64,000 bases of DNA. It comes from Nocardioides sp. GY 10113. Its GTDB lineage: Bacteria > Actinomycetota > Actinomycetes > Propionibacteriales > Nocardioidaceae. Of this stretch, positions 24,322 to 32,097 are shown one piece after another; position 1 is the first letter of the stretch, and every line of letters starts with the position of its first letter. A program made the translations under genes and the position numbers. Under the pieces are notes generated by a model that worked only from the letters and a program-made list of their open reading frames with translations, made no database searches and was not told where the DNA came from. Location of the stretch: the NCBI RefSeq assembly GCF_004919105.1, contig NZ_STGK01000004.1, positions 248,001 through 312,000 on the forward strand, in the 5' to 3' direction.

Positions 24322-24833
24322 GCCGCGTGAGCGCCGAGCCGGACCGGACGCCGGAGGAGGACCGCTGGGGGCTGCTCCGCGGCGGCGAGGGCCTGATGAC
24401 CGGCACGGTCGTGTCGGCGGCGGTGATCGCGGCCACGGCGGGCCACGTCGACTCGACGCTCCAGCTGGCCACCGCCATCGTCGGCACCACCCTGGTGTAC
24501 TGGCTCGCGCACCTGCACGCCGCCGCGATCGGGTCGGCCGTCCATCAGCGGCTGCATCCGCTGCACGCGCTGCGCTCGGCCGCGACCCACACCTGGACGG
24601 TGGCGGCGGCGTCCCTGGTGCCGCTGGCGATCCTGCTGGTGGCGCGCGCGTTGGGCGTGGACGAGCTCGGTGCGGCGTGGATCGCGCTGTGGGCGACCGT
24701 GGCGCTGCTGGCCCTCTACAGCTACCTGGCCGGGCGCCGTGGTGGGCTCGGTGTCCGCGACAGCATCGTCTGCGGCGCGGCGGGGTGCGGGCTCGGGCTG
24801 GTCGCCGCGGCGCTCAAGGCCGCGCTGCACTGA
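24318..24833 (+). CDS. Integral membrane protein of unknown function
   Basis: 171 residues with four or five hydrophobic segments (GTVVSAAVIAATAGH, LATAIVGTTLVYWLAHLHAAAIG, AASLVPLAILLVARALG, AWIALWATVALLALYSYLAG). His residues in the second helix (HLHAAA) are notable. The GTG overlaps the preceding TGA (GTGA); a second in-frame GTG nine bases on is equally possible. No family recognised. It completes the SHOCT/DUF6325 operon and is followed by a CYTH gene after 96 bases. Confidence 0.75.
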   Translation: MSRVSAEPDRTPEEDRWGLLRGGEGLMTGTVVSAAVIAATAGHVDSTLQLATAIVGTTLVYWLAHLHAAAIGSAVHQRLHPLHALRSAATHTWTVAAASLVPLAILLVARALGVDELGAAWIALWATVALLALYSYLAGRRGGLGVRDSIVCGAAGCGLGLVAAALKAALH

Positions 24834-24929
24834 GCACCACTGAGCACCGGCGCCGGCCCGACCGGGCGCGATCACGGGGTTCACCCCCGTCCGGGTGGTT
24901 CCGGGTCACCCACGAGAGGAGCAGACTCC

Positions 24930-25766
24930 GTGAAGGACCACGAGGAAGGGGTGAGCGCGATGGCCTCCACCGCGCCGGAGCCGGTCGTCACCGAGGAGAT
25001 GGAGGAGATCGCGCCGCGACTGACCCACGAGCAGCTCGGCGAGCTGCTGGCGCTGCTCCAGGGATCGGACTCGGTCGAGCTGAAGGTGACCGTCCCGCAG
25101 GCCGATCGGCGCGCCACCGTCGAGCGCCTCGGGATGGACGTGCTGGACGCCGAGATCCGGCAGGTGGCCTTCTTCGACACCCCTGACCTCCGCCTCTTCG
25201 AGCACGGCGTCGTCGTCCGCGCGCGGCGCATCCAGCGCCGGGACGGCGACAGCGTGGTGAAGCTACGGCCGGTGGATCCCGCGCACCTGACCGACAAGCT
25301 CCGGAAGGCCGCCGGGTTCGGCGTCGAGGTGGACGCGCTGCCCGGCGGCTTCGTCTGCTCCGCGCGGATGAAGGCCAAGGTCGAGGACGGCCTGCTGCGC
25401 CGGGTCTTCGCCGGCGAGAAGGCGGTGCACAAGCTCTTCACCAAGCACCAGCGGTCGCTCTTCGAGGACCATGCCCCCGACGGCATCGCGCTCGATGACC
25501 TGGCCGTGCTCGGTCCGATCAACATCCTCAAGCTCAAGTTCACCCCCGAGGGCTACCCGCGCCCCCTGGTGGTCGAGCTGTGGTCCTATCCGGACGGCGG
25601 TCAGATCCTCGAGCTCTCCACCAAGTGCGCCCCGGCCGACGCGTTCGCGGTGACGGCCGAGACGAAGGAGTTCCTGGCGGCCCGGGGCGTGGATCTCGGC
25701 GCCCCGCAGCAGACCAAGACCAGGACGGCGCTGGCGTACTTCGCGGGCGGCGGCGATGACGGGTAG
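24930..25766 (+). CDS. CYTH-like domain protein
   Basis: 278 residues. The CYTH (triphosphate tunnel) fold is suggested by a first strand SVELKVTVP (residues 48-56), QVAFFDTPDLRLFEHGVVVRARR (residues about 72-95, the Arg-rich second strand pair), SVVKLRPV and the late VVELWSYPDGG. CYTH enzymes cleave or cyclise triphosphates. The canonical first-strand ExExK reads S48-x-E50-x-K52 here, so the first Glu is missing and activity is uncertain. The GTG start has a GAGAGGAG element somewhat far upstream; an ATG at 24960 is an alternative. It is convergent with a second CYTH-containing gene. Confidence 0.75.
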   Translation: MKDHEEGVSAMASTAPEPVVTEEMEEIAPRLTHEQLGELLALLQGSDSVELKVTVPQADRRATVERLGMDVLDAEIRQVAFFDTPDLRLFEHGVVVRARRIQRRDGDSVVKLRPVDPAHLTDKLRKAAGFGVEVDALPGGFVCSARMKAKVEDGLLRRVFAGEKAVHKLFTKHQRSLFEDHAPDGIALDDLAVLGPINILKLKFTPEGYPRPLVVELWSYPDGGQILELSTKCAPADAFAVTAETKEFLAARGVDLGAPQQTKTRTALAYFAGGGDDG

Positions 25767-25805
25767 GGGGTCTCAGGACGTGACGCGTAGGGGGTCTCAG
25801 GACGT
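25763..25805. repeat. 19-bp direct repeat spanning two convergent stop codons
   Basis: Two identical 19-bp copies (25763-25781 and 25787-25805), 24 bases apart, begin GTAGGGGG and end AGGACGT. The first contains the TAG of the CYTH gene; the second contains the TGA of the oppositely oriented CYTH-Ppx gene. It looks like a short local duplication. Confidence 0.85.
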
Positions 25806-27356
25806 CGCGACGGGATCGAACCGCTCCGCGAGGACCCCGTGACGCAGACCCCGGTCGCTGACGGTCACGGTGTCCTGGCCGCTGAGGGTCAGGATCGTGC
25901 GGACGATGCACGCGCCCGCGAGGATCACCTCGGCCCGCGCCGGCTGCAGTCCCGCGAGCTCGCGGCGCTGGTCGGCGGTGCGCGCGCGGTAGAGCTCGAT
26001 CTGGCGGTCGATCTCGGCCAGGTCCAGCCGGGTGCCGTGCACCGCGTCGGGGTCGTAGTCGGCCAGGCCGTGCCGGACGGCCGCCAGGTTGGTCGAGGTG
26101 CCGCCGATCGCGATCACCGCGTCGGGGCGCGGCCGTCCCGCGAGCCGGTCCAGGTCGGCGGCGATGCCGGCGAGGGCCTCGTCGAGCACGCCGTCGTCGA
26201 CCGGGCCGTCGAGCCCGTACCGCTCGGTGAACCGGACCGCGCCGACGTCGACGCTGAACTGCTCGCCGGGCTGCCGCGGGGAGCCGAACGTGAACTGGCT
26301 GCTGCCGCCACCGGAGTCGAAGACCAGCAGGTGCTCGCCGTCGACGTCCAGGGTGGAGACGGCCGCCAGGTACGCCAGCCGCGCCTCCTCCTGCCCGGAG
26401 ATCACCTCGACCGACACCCCGCACCGGCCGAAGACCGTGTCCACGAAGGCGTCCCGGTTGGGGGCCATCCGCAGCCCCGCGGTGCCGACAGCGGCGATCT
26501 CGACCGGGCCGCCGGCGCGCGCCTCCCGGGCCATCTCCTCGATCGCGGCAGCGGCCCGATCCATGGCCGGCGCGATCAGCGCACCGGTCTCGGCCAGCCC
26601 CTCGCCCAACCGGGCCACCACGGCCCGGTCGACCAGCGTGTGCAGCCGCCCGTCCCGCCGCTCCGCGAGGACGAGCTTGACCGAGTTGGTGCCGACGTCG
26701 ATCACCGCGCACCGCTGCGGCGCCCACCCGAGCAGCGAGCGGAGCCCGCGCGCCATGCAGGTGTTGTGACGCTCGGCCAGTCCCAGCCGGGCCACGGCCG
26801 CCACGACCAGGGCGGGGTCCGTCGCCTCCACCGCGACGGTGGTGGTGGAGGCGGTGGTGTCGCCGTCGCCGACCGTCAGGTCGGTCACCTCGACCAGGCA
26901 GCCCTCGAACGTCGTACGGCGCCGGAGCTTGTGGACCCGCGCCAGGCGGAGGTCGTCGCGGGGACCGACCAGCTCGTCGGCGACCTCACGCTCGGAGTAG
27001 GTCGGGCGGTCCGTCGGTGGCGCGTCGACGCCGGCCGCCGCGAAGGCGGTGGCCAGGGCGTCGGCGTCGAGCGGGAACGGCTCCTTCATCGTCGGGCGCC
27101 ACTGCTGCAGGCCGTGTCCGTCGAGGTGCTGCTGGACCTTGGTGTCGACCACGCCGTCACGGAGCTTGACCGACCCGTCGCCGACGAGGGACAGCAGGTA
27201 CACCTCGTCGCTCTCGTGGCTCTCCGTGGCGGGCAGCGCGGCCAGCGTTCCCGCGCGCAGCGCGTCCGCGTCCGCCGGGCCGGCGAAGGTGCGCCACTCC
27301 CAGCGCGGCACCACCGCGGGGGCGGTGGGGTGGGCCTGCGGGTCGCCGTCGGTCAT
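25797..27356 (-). CDS. CYTH-like domain fused to Ppx/GppA phosphatase
   Basis: 519 residues. Residues 17-205 are CYTH-like: first strand RWEWRTF, SVKLRDG, a middle KVQQHL / QQWRPTMK pair, then VHKLRRRTTFEGCLVEVTDL and VAVEATD. Residues 215-515 are a complete Ppx/GppA domain of the actin-like ATPase fold: D220-V-G-T-N-S phosphate loop, catalytic Glu in SGQEEARLAYLA, second phosphate loop FDSGGGSSQ, and AIGGTST. Ppx/GppA enzymes release phosphate from polyphosphate or pppGpp. The fusion suggests one domain grips a phosphate chain that the other trims (inference). ATG chosen for GGGAGGGGAAG upstream. Divergent from the ATPase gene. Confidence 0.85.
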   Translation of the reverse strand: MTDGDPQAHPTAPAVVPRWEWRTFAGPADADALRAGTLAALPATESHESDEVYLLSLVGDGSVKLRDGVVDTKVQQHLDGHGLQQWRPTMKEPFPLDADALATAFAAAGVDAPPTDRPTYSEREVADELVGPRDDLRLARVHKLRRRTTFEGCLVEVTDLTVGDGDTTASTTTVAVEATDPALVVAAVARLGLAERHNTCMARGLRSLLGWAPQRCAVIDVGTNSVKLVLAERRDGRLHTLVDRAVVARLGEGLAETGALIAPAMDRAAAAIEEMAREARAGGPVEIAAVGTAGLRMAPNRDAFVDTVFGRCGVSVEVISGQEEARLAYLAAVSTLDVDGEHLLVFDSGGGSSQFTFGSPRQPGEQFSVDVGAVRFTERYGLDGPVDDGVLDEALAGIAADLDRLAGRPRPDAVIAIGGTSTNLAAVRHGLADYDPDAVHGTRLDLAEIDRQIELYRARTADQRRELAGLQPARAEVILAGACIVRTILTLSGQDTVTVSDRGLRHGVLAERFDPVATS

Positions 27357-27460
27357 GGTCTTCCCCTCCCGGTGGTCCACGTGGCCACACGGCGACGATA
27401 TTCGGCACTACGTTCGCACTGTCAACGATTCGTGATCCGACGTACGGCGAAGGACACCGC

Positions 27461-30241
27461 ATGAGCGACGACGTGACGACCGACCGCCCGACCGGCCAGC
27501 CCGCGGGCGCGCCCTGGTTCGCGCGGACCGCTGAGGAGGCGCTGGCCGCGCTGGGCAGCGACGCCGCCGGCGGCCTCTCCGGGGCGGAGGCCGACCAGCG
27601 GCTCGCCCGCTACGGCCCGAACGAGATCACCAGCGAGCAGCCGCCGTCGGTGTGGGCGGTCGCCGCCACGCAGCTGCGCGACCCGATGAACCTGATGCTC
27701 GTCGCCGTGGCGGTGGTCAGCTTCGCGATCGGCGAGGCCTCGACCGGGCTGATCGTCGCGCTGCTCGTCGCCTTCAACGTCTTCCTCGGCTCGCGGCAGG
27801 AGCTCAAGGCGCGGGAGAGCGTGGACGCGCTGTCGACCATGCAGGTGCCCCAGGCCCGGGTCCTGCGCGACGGAGCGGTGTCGCAGGTGCCGGCGGTCGA
27901 CCTGGTCCCCGGGGACGTGCTGCTGCTCGAGGCCGGCGACATCGTGCCCGCCGACGGCCGGATCGTCCGCTCGGCGACCGTGGAGGCCCAGGAGGCCGCG
28001 CTGACCGGCGAGAGCGCCCCGGTCGCGAAGGGGGCGGCGGTGCTGGAGTCGGACGACGTCCCGCTCGGCGACCGCGCCAACATGCTCTTCCAGAACACCT
28101 CGGTGACCCGCGGCACGGCGACCGTGGTGGTCACCGAGACCGGGATGGCCACGCAGATGGGTCAGATCGCCTCGATGCTGACGAAGGTCACCCGCACCCG
28201 GTCACCGCTGCAGCGCGAGCTCGACGGGCTGACCAAGGTGCTCGGCATCATCGCCTGGGGCGCGGTGGCGCTGATCGTGGTCGTCGGATTCGCCCGCGGC
28301 ACCGACGCGAAGGACCTGCTGCTGCTCGGCACCGCGATGGCGATCTCGGCCATCCCGACCGGCCTGCCGGCGTTCGTCTCCGGTCTGCTGTCGATGGGCG
28401 CCAAGCAGCTGGCCGAGTCGAAGGCGGTGGTGAAGAACCTGACCGACGTCGAGACGCTCGGCGCGACCAGCGCGATCAACACCGACAAGACCGGCACGCT
28501 GACCCTCAACGAGATGATGGTCTCCACGATCTTCACCAACGGCTCGTGGTTCGAGGTGCAGGGCGAGGGCTACCGCAAGACCGGGACGGTGCTCTCCGTC
28601 GCCGGCGTTCCGGTGCCGGACTTCACCCGGCTGGCGCTGGGGCTGGTCCTCGACAGCGATGCGACGGTGAGCGACGACGGCACCGTGATCGGCGACCCCA
28701 CCGAGGCGGCGCTGGTGGTGCTCGCCGCCAAGCTCGGGATCAGCGCGGAGGAGACCCGGCGCGCCTACCCGCGCCAGGCGGAGGTGCCCTTCGACTCCGA
28801 GTACAAGTTCATGGCGACCTTCCACAAGGTCCAGGTCGAGGGCGTCGAGCGGGTGATCGAGCTGGTCAAGGGCGGTCCCGACGTCGTCATCGCGCGCTGC
28901 ACGAGCGCCGGGGGACCGCTGCGCGACCAGCCGGTGTCGATGGAGGAGGCCCGTGCCGGCATCGAGGCGGCCAACGCCGAGATGGGGGAGCGCGGGCTGC
29001 GGGTCCTCGCGTTCGCCTACCGGTTCGTCGACGAGGCCGACCTGGACACCATGACGGCCGACCCGATGTCGCTCACCCAGGACCTGGTCTTCGTCGGGAT
29101 GGTCGGCATCATCGACCCGTTGCGGCCCTCGTCCAAGGAGGCCGTCCGGGTCGCGCTCAAGGCCGGCATCGACGTCCGGATGATCACCGGCGACCACGCG
29201 GTGACCGCCCGGGCCATCGGCGCCGACCTGGGGTTGGGCCCGGGCGCCATCAGCGGCGCGGAGCTGGCCGACCTCTCCGACGCCGAGCTGACCGCCCAGC
29301 TTCCCCAGCTCCACGTCTTCGGCCGGGTGACGCCGGAGGACAAGCTCCGGCTGGCGCGGGTGATGCAGGAGAGCGGGCTGGTCGTGGCGATGACCGGCGA
29401 CGCGGTCAACGACGCCGCCGCGCTCAAGCAGGCCGACATCGGCGTGGCGATGGGCAGCGGCAGCGAGGTCACCAAGCAGGCCGGCCGGATGATCCTCACC
29501 GACGACAACTTCGGCACCCTGGTGCACGCCGTCGAGCTCGGCCGCAAGGTCTACGACAAGGTCGTCTCCTACGTCCGCTACCAGATGACCCAGCTGCTCT
29601 CGCTGGTGATGCTCTTCGTGGCGGCGACCGTCTTCGACATCAACGACGGCGTCGCGCTGACCCCGACGATGATCCTGTTCCTGCTCTTCTTCTTCACCTC
29701 GGCCGGCGTGGTGATCATCGCCGTCGACCCCGGCGACCCGGACATCATGGAGCGCCCGCCGCGCGACCCGAGCCTCCCGATCACCCACCGCGCGGCCGTC
29801 CTCGGCTGGCTGCTCTACGCCGGCGTGCTGTTCCTGGCGGCGCTGGTTCCGCTGGTCGCCGGGCCGGACGAGCCGAGCACCACCGAGGCGAGCGCCGCGA
29901 TGACGATGACCTTCGCGGTGATGGGTCTGGGCACCGTCTTCAACGCGCTGACCAACCGGCGCGACCCGGGCAGCGGACTCTCCGCGCCCGTGCTCAAGGC
30001 GATCGGCATCGGGCTGGTGCCGGTGGCGATCCTGGTGCTGGCGACCGAGCTGCCACGCCTCCAGCAGGCCCTGCTCACCGTCCCGCTCAGCGGCGGGGAG
30101 TGGCTCGCCTCGATCGCGCTCGCGCTGGCGCTGCCGCTCGTGGTGGAGGGCAGCAAGCTGGTACGCCGGAGGCGGGCCGCCACGGCGGCCCCGATCGACG
30201 TCCACGTCGCGACCGCCCCGGAGCGGGCGGCGGCGCGCTAG
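27461..30241 (+). CDS. P-type cation ATPase with an atypical ion site
   Basis: 926 residues, P2-like layout: N-terminal domain, two helices, actuator domain with TGES (182-185), helices 3-4, phosphorylation motif with Asp342 (DKTGTLT), KGGPDVV, TGDH, the hinge TGDAVNDAAALK, and six C-terminal helices. In Ca2+ pumps helix 4 reads PEGLP; here it is P-Thr300-GLP. The helix-5 Asn/Glu and helix-6 N-x-x-T-D residues are also absent (YQMTQLLSLV; FLLFFFTSAGVV), so Ca2+ transport is unlikely. The catalytic machinery is intact apart from a G-to-A and P-to-A change in the hinge. GAAGGA precedes the ATG. Cargo unknown. Confidence 0.92.
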   Translation: MSDDVTTDRPTGQPAGAPWFARTAEEALAALGSDAAGGLSGAEADQRLARYGPNEITSEQPPSVWAVAATQLRDPMNLMLVAVAVVSFAIGEASTGLIVALLVAFNVFLGSRQELKARESVDALSTMQVPQARVLRDGAVSQVPAVDLVPGDVLLLEAGDIVPADGRIVRSATVEAQEAALTGESAPVAKGAAVLESDDVPLGDRANMLFQNTSVTRGTATVVVTETGMATQMGQIASMLTKVTRTRSPLQRELDGLTKVLGIIAWGAVALIVVVGFARGTDAKDLLLLGTAMAISAIPTGLPAFVSGLLSMGAKQLAESKAVVKNLTDVETLGATSAINTDKTGTLTLNEMMVSTIFTNGSWFEVQGEGYRKTGTVLSVAGVPVPDFTRLALGLVLDSDATVSDDGTVIGDPTEAALVVLAAKLGISAEETRRAYPRQAEVPFDSEYKFMATFHKVQVEGVERVIELVKGGPDVVIARCTSAGGPLRDQPVSMEEARAGIEAANAEMGERGLRVLAFAYRFVDEADLDTMTADPMSLTQDLVFVGMVGIIDPLRPSSKEAVRVALKAGIDVRMITGDHAVTARAIGADLGLGPGAISGAELADLSDAELTAQLPQLHVFGRVTPEDKLRLARVMQESGLVVAMTGDAVNDAAALKQADIGVAMGSGSEVTKQAGRMILTDDNFGTLVHAVELGRKVYDKVVSYVRYQMTQLLSLVMLFVAATVFDINDGVALTPTMILFLLFFFTSAGVVIIAVDPGDPDIMERPPRDPSLPITHRAAVLGWLLYAGVLFLAALVPLVAGPDEPSTTEASAAMTMTFAVMGLGTVFNALTNRRDPGSGLSAPVLKAIGIGLVPVAILVLATELPRLQQALLTVPLSGGEWLASIALALALPLVVEGSKLVRRRRAATAAPIDVHVATAPERAAAR

Positions 30242-30246
30242 CGGGC

Positions 30247-30278
30247 GCGCCGGCGAGCCGCCGGCGAGCCGCCGGCGC
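30247..30278. terminator. GC-only hairpin between convergent genes
   Basis: GCGCCGGCG (30247-30255) and CGCCGGCGC (30270-30278) are perfect inverted copies with a 14-base loop containing a third partial copy. No T run follows, so it may slow or stop transcription in both directions only with help. Confidence 0.4.
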
Positions 30279-30298
30279 GGCCGGTCGGGCGGTGCGGG

Positions 30299-30532
30299 TC
30301 AGGCGTGGGACTCCAGGAGCTCCTTGGTCTTGGCGATCGCGAAGCCCCAGGCCTGGTCGACCGTCGGCTTCGGTGGCACGGCGATCTCGTCGGCGTTGGT
30401 GACGACGTCGACCAGCGACGGCCCGGCGTGCGCCAGTGCCTCGCGCAGCGCCGGCTCGACGCCGTGCGGGTCCTCGACCCGGGCAGCGTGCAGCCCCATC
30501 GCTGCGGCGACGCCGTCGAACTCTTGGTGCGT
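30299..30532 (-). pseudogene. C-terminal remnant of a thiamine-diphosphate enzyme (pyruvate oxidase/acetolactate synthase type)
   Basis: The reading frame EFDGVAAAMGLHAARVEDP, then LAHAGPSLVDVVTNADEIAVPP, ending TKELLESHA, matches the end of the C-terminal ThDP-binding domain of PoxB-like enzymes. Only about 75 codons remain of an enzyme normally near 570. The upstream part is missing: the frame runs straight into the flavoprotein gene's stop region at 30535. No start codon with a ribosome binding site is seen. This indicates a deletion or insertion event that joined the flavoprotein gene to the tail of an old gene. Confidence 0.8.
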
Positions 30533-30534
30533 TC

Positions 30535-31989
30535 TCAGGGGCGACGCGCGAGGCCGGCCAGCGCCGCCCCGGCCGCGTGGTAGCCGGCCATCCCGTGCAC
30601 GCCCGCGCCGGGCGGGGTCGCGGCGGAGCACAGGTAGACGCCCGGCACCCCGGTCGCGTAAGGGGTGCGTGTCGCGCGGGGACGCAGCACCACCTGCAGG
30701 CCGGTCGCCGCGCCGGCGCCGATGTCCCCGCCGACGTAGTTGGCGTTGCCGGCCTCCAACGCCGCCGGTCCCTTGGCGGCGACCGCGACGATGCGCTCCC
30801 GGACACCCGGCGCGAAACGCTCGATCTGGCTCAGCACGGCCTCGGTGGCATCGCCGGTGTACCCGTGCGGCACGTGCGCGTAGGCGTAGACCGGATGGAC
30901 GCTCCCGTTCGACCGGGTCGGGTCGGCCAGGTACTGCTGCCCGACCAGCACGAACGGTGCCGCCGGCATCTCGCCGCGGGCGGTCGCCGCCTCCACCCGG
31001 GCGATCTCGGCGGCCGTGCCGCCCAGGTGCAGCGTGCCCGCGCGCCGGCACTTCCGGTTGCGCCAGGGGACGCCGCCGTCGACGGCGAGGTCGACCTTGA
31101 ACGCGGCCGGGCCGTACCGGAAGCGGGCCAGGGACCGCCGTACCCGGGAGGGGAGGCGGTCGCCGAGGATCTCCAGCGCTCCGGCCGGTGCGGTGTCGAG
31201 GAGCACGAGGTCGGGCGCCGCGGCGTGCCCGGTGTGCTCGCCCAGCTCGGCCAGCGACCGCACCCGGTGGCCGGTCACCACCCGGCCGCCGTGGTCGGCC
31301 AGCTCGGCCAGCAGCGCCCGCGTGATCGCCTCGCTGCCGCCCTCGGCGACCGGCCAGCCGACGGCGTGCGCCGCGGCCGCCAGGAGCATGCCGGCCGCCC
31401 CGCTCAGCGGGATGTCCAGGCGGCCGAACGCGTGCGCCGCGATCCCGGTGAGCAGCCCGCGCGCCGGCTCGTCGGCGAAGCCGCGCGCCAGCCACGTGGC
31501 CGGCGCCAGCGCCCGCGCGCCGAAGCTGGCCAGGGTGAACGGGTGCCGGGGCACGTGCAGCACCGGTCCGAGCACCTCGGCGGCGAGGTCGTCGAAGTGC
31601 CGCGCGGCCGGACCGACGAGCCGCCGCCAGCGGTCGGCGTCGGCGCCCAGCGACGCGGCGGTCACGGCGACGTCCGGAGCGGCGTCGCGGGCCAGCAGCC
31701 CGGCGCGACCGTCGTCGAGGGGGTGGGCCAGGTCGATCTCCGGCCATCGCCAGCGCAGGCCGTGGCGCGCCAGGTCGAGCTCGGCGAGGTACGGCGAGGC
31801 GACGCCGGTGGGGTGGAACGCGGCGCACTCGTCGTGGAGGACGCCGGGGACGGTGAGCTCGCCGCTCCGGGTGCCGCCGCCGGGGCGGGTCTCCGCCTCG
31901 ACCACCGTCACCTCGACCCCGGCACGCGCCAACCGGATCGCGGCGGTCAACCCGTTCGGCCCGCTGCCGACCACGACGGCGTTGGTCAT
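30535..31989 (-). CDS. Phytoene-desaturase-like FAD/NAD(P)-dependent oxidoreductase
   Basis: 484 residues. An N-terminal Rossmann FAD motif (VVVGSGPNGLTAAIRLARAGVEVTVVEAE) is followed by the amine-oxidase/CrtI-type GGGTRSGEL. The C-terminal FAD contact appears as VYLCSAATPPGAGVHGMAGYHAA. It resembles the actinobacterial branch of CrtI-like proteins whose substrates are unknown; there are no carotenoid genes nearby. The ATG is preceded by TAGGGT at six bases and no ribosome binding site, so it is probably leaderless. Downstream is the remnant of an unrelated enzyme. Confidence 0.85.
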   Translation of the reverse strand: MTNAVVVGSGPNGLTAAIRLARAGVEVTVVEAETRPGGGTRSGELTVPGVLHDECAAFHPTGVASPYLAELDLARHGLRWRWPEIDLAHPLDDGRAGLLARDAAPDVAVTAASLGADADRWRRLVGPAARHFDDLAAEVLGPVLHVPRHPFTLASFGARALAPATWLARGFADEPARGLLTGIAAHAFGRLDIPLSGAAGMLLAAAAHAVGWPVAEGGSEAITRALLAELADHGGRVVTGHRVRSLAELGEHTGHAAAPDLVLLDTAPAGALEILGDRLPSRVRRSLARFRYGPAAFKVDLAVDGGVPWRNRKCRRAGTLHLGGTAAEIARVEAATARGEMPAAPFVLVGQQYLADPTRSNGSVHPVYAYAHVPHGYTGDATEAVLSQIERFAPGVRERIVAVAAKGPAALEAGNANYVGGDIGAGAATGLQVVLRPRATRTPYATGVPGVYLCSAATPPGAGVHGMAGYHAAGAALAGLARRP

Positions 31990-31995
31990 GCGGGG

Positions 31996-32001
31996 ACCCT
32001 A
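31996..32001 (-). promoter_or_regulatory. -10 box of a leaderless gene
   Basis: TAGGGT on the minus strand ends 6 bases before the ATG of the FAD oxidoreductase. This matches the arrangement at ddl, the DAK-domain gene, coaD and others in this window. Confidence 0.5.
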
Positions 32002-32097
32002 GCGACCGCGCTCGGCGGCCCGACGGCATGACTCGCCGTCGCGATCCGGCGCCGCGTTTCTGCGGCGCTCGGGCGCCGCGCGCGCCATGCTGAGGCC

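Noticed and set aside
30299..30532. Possible small independent protein
   Set aside because: No start codon with a ribosome binding site, and the sequence matches only the tail of a much larger enzyme family.
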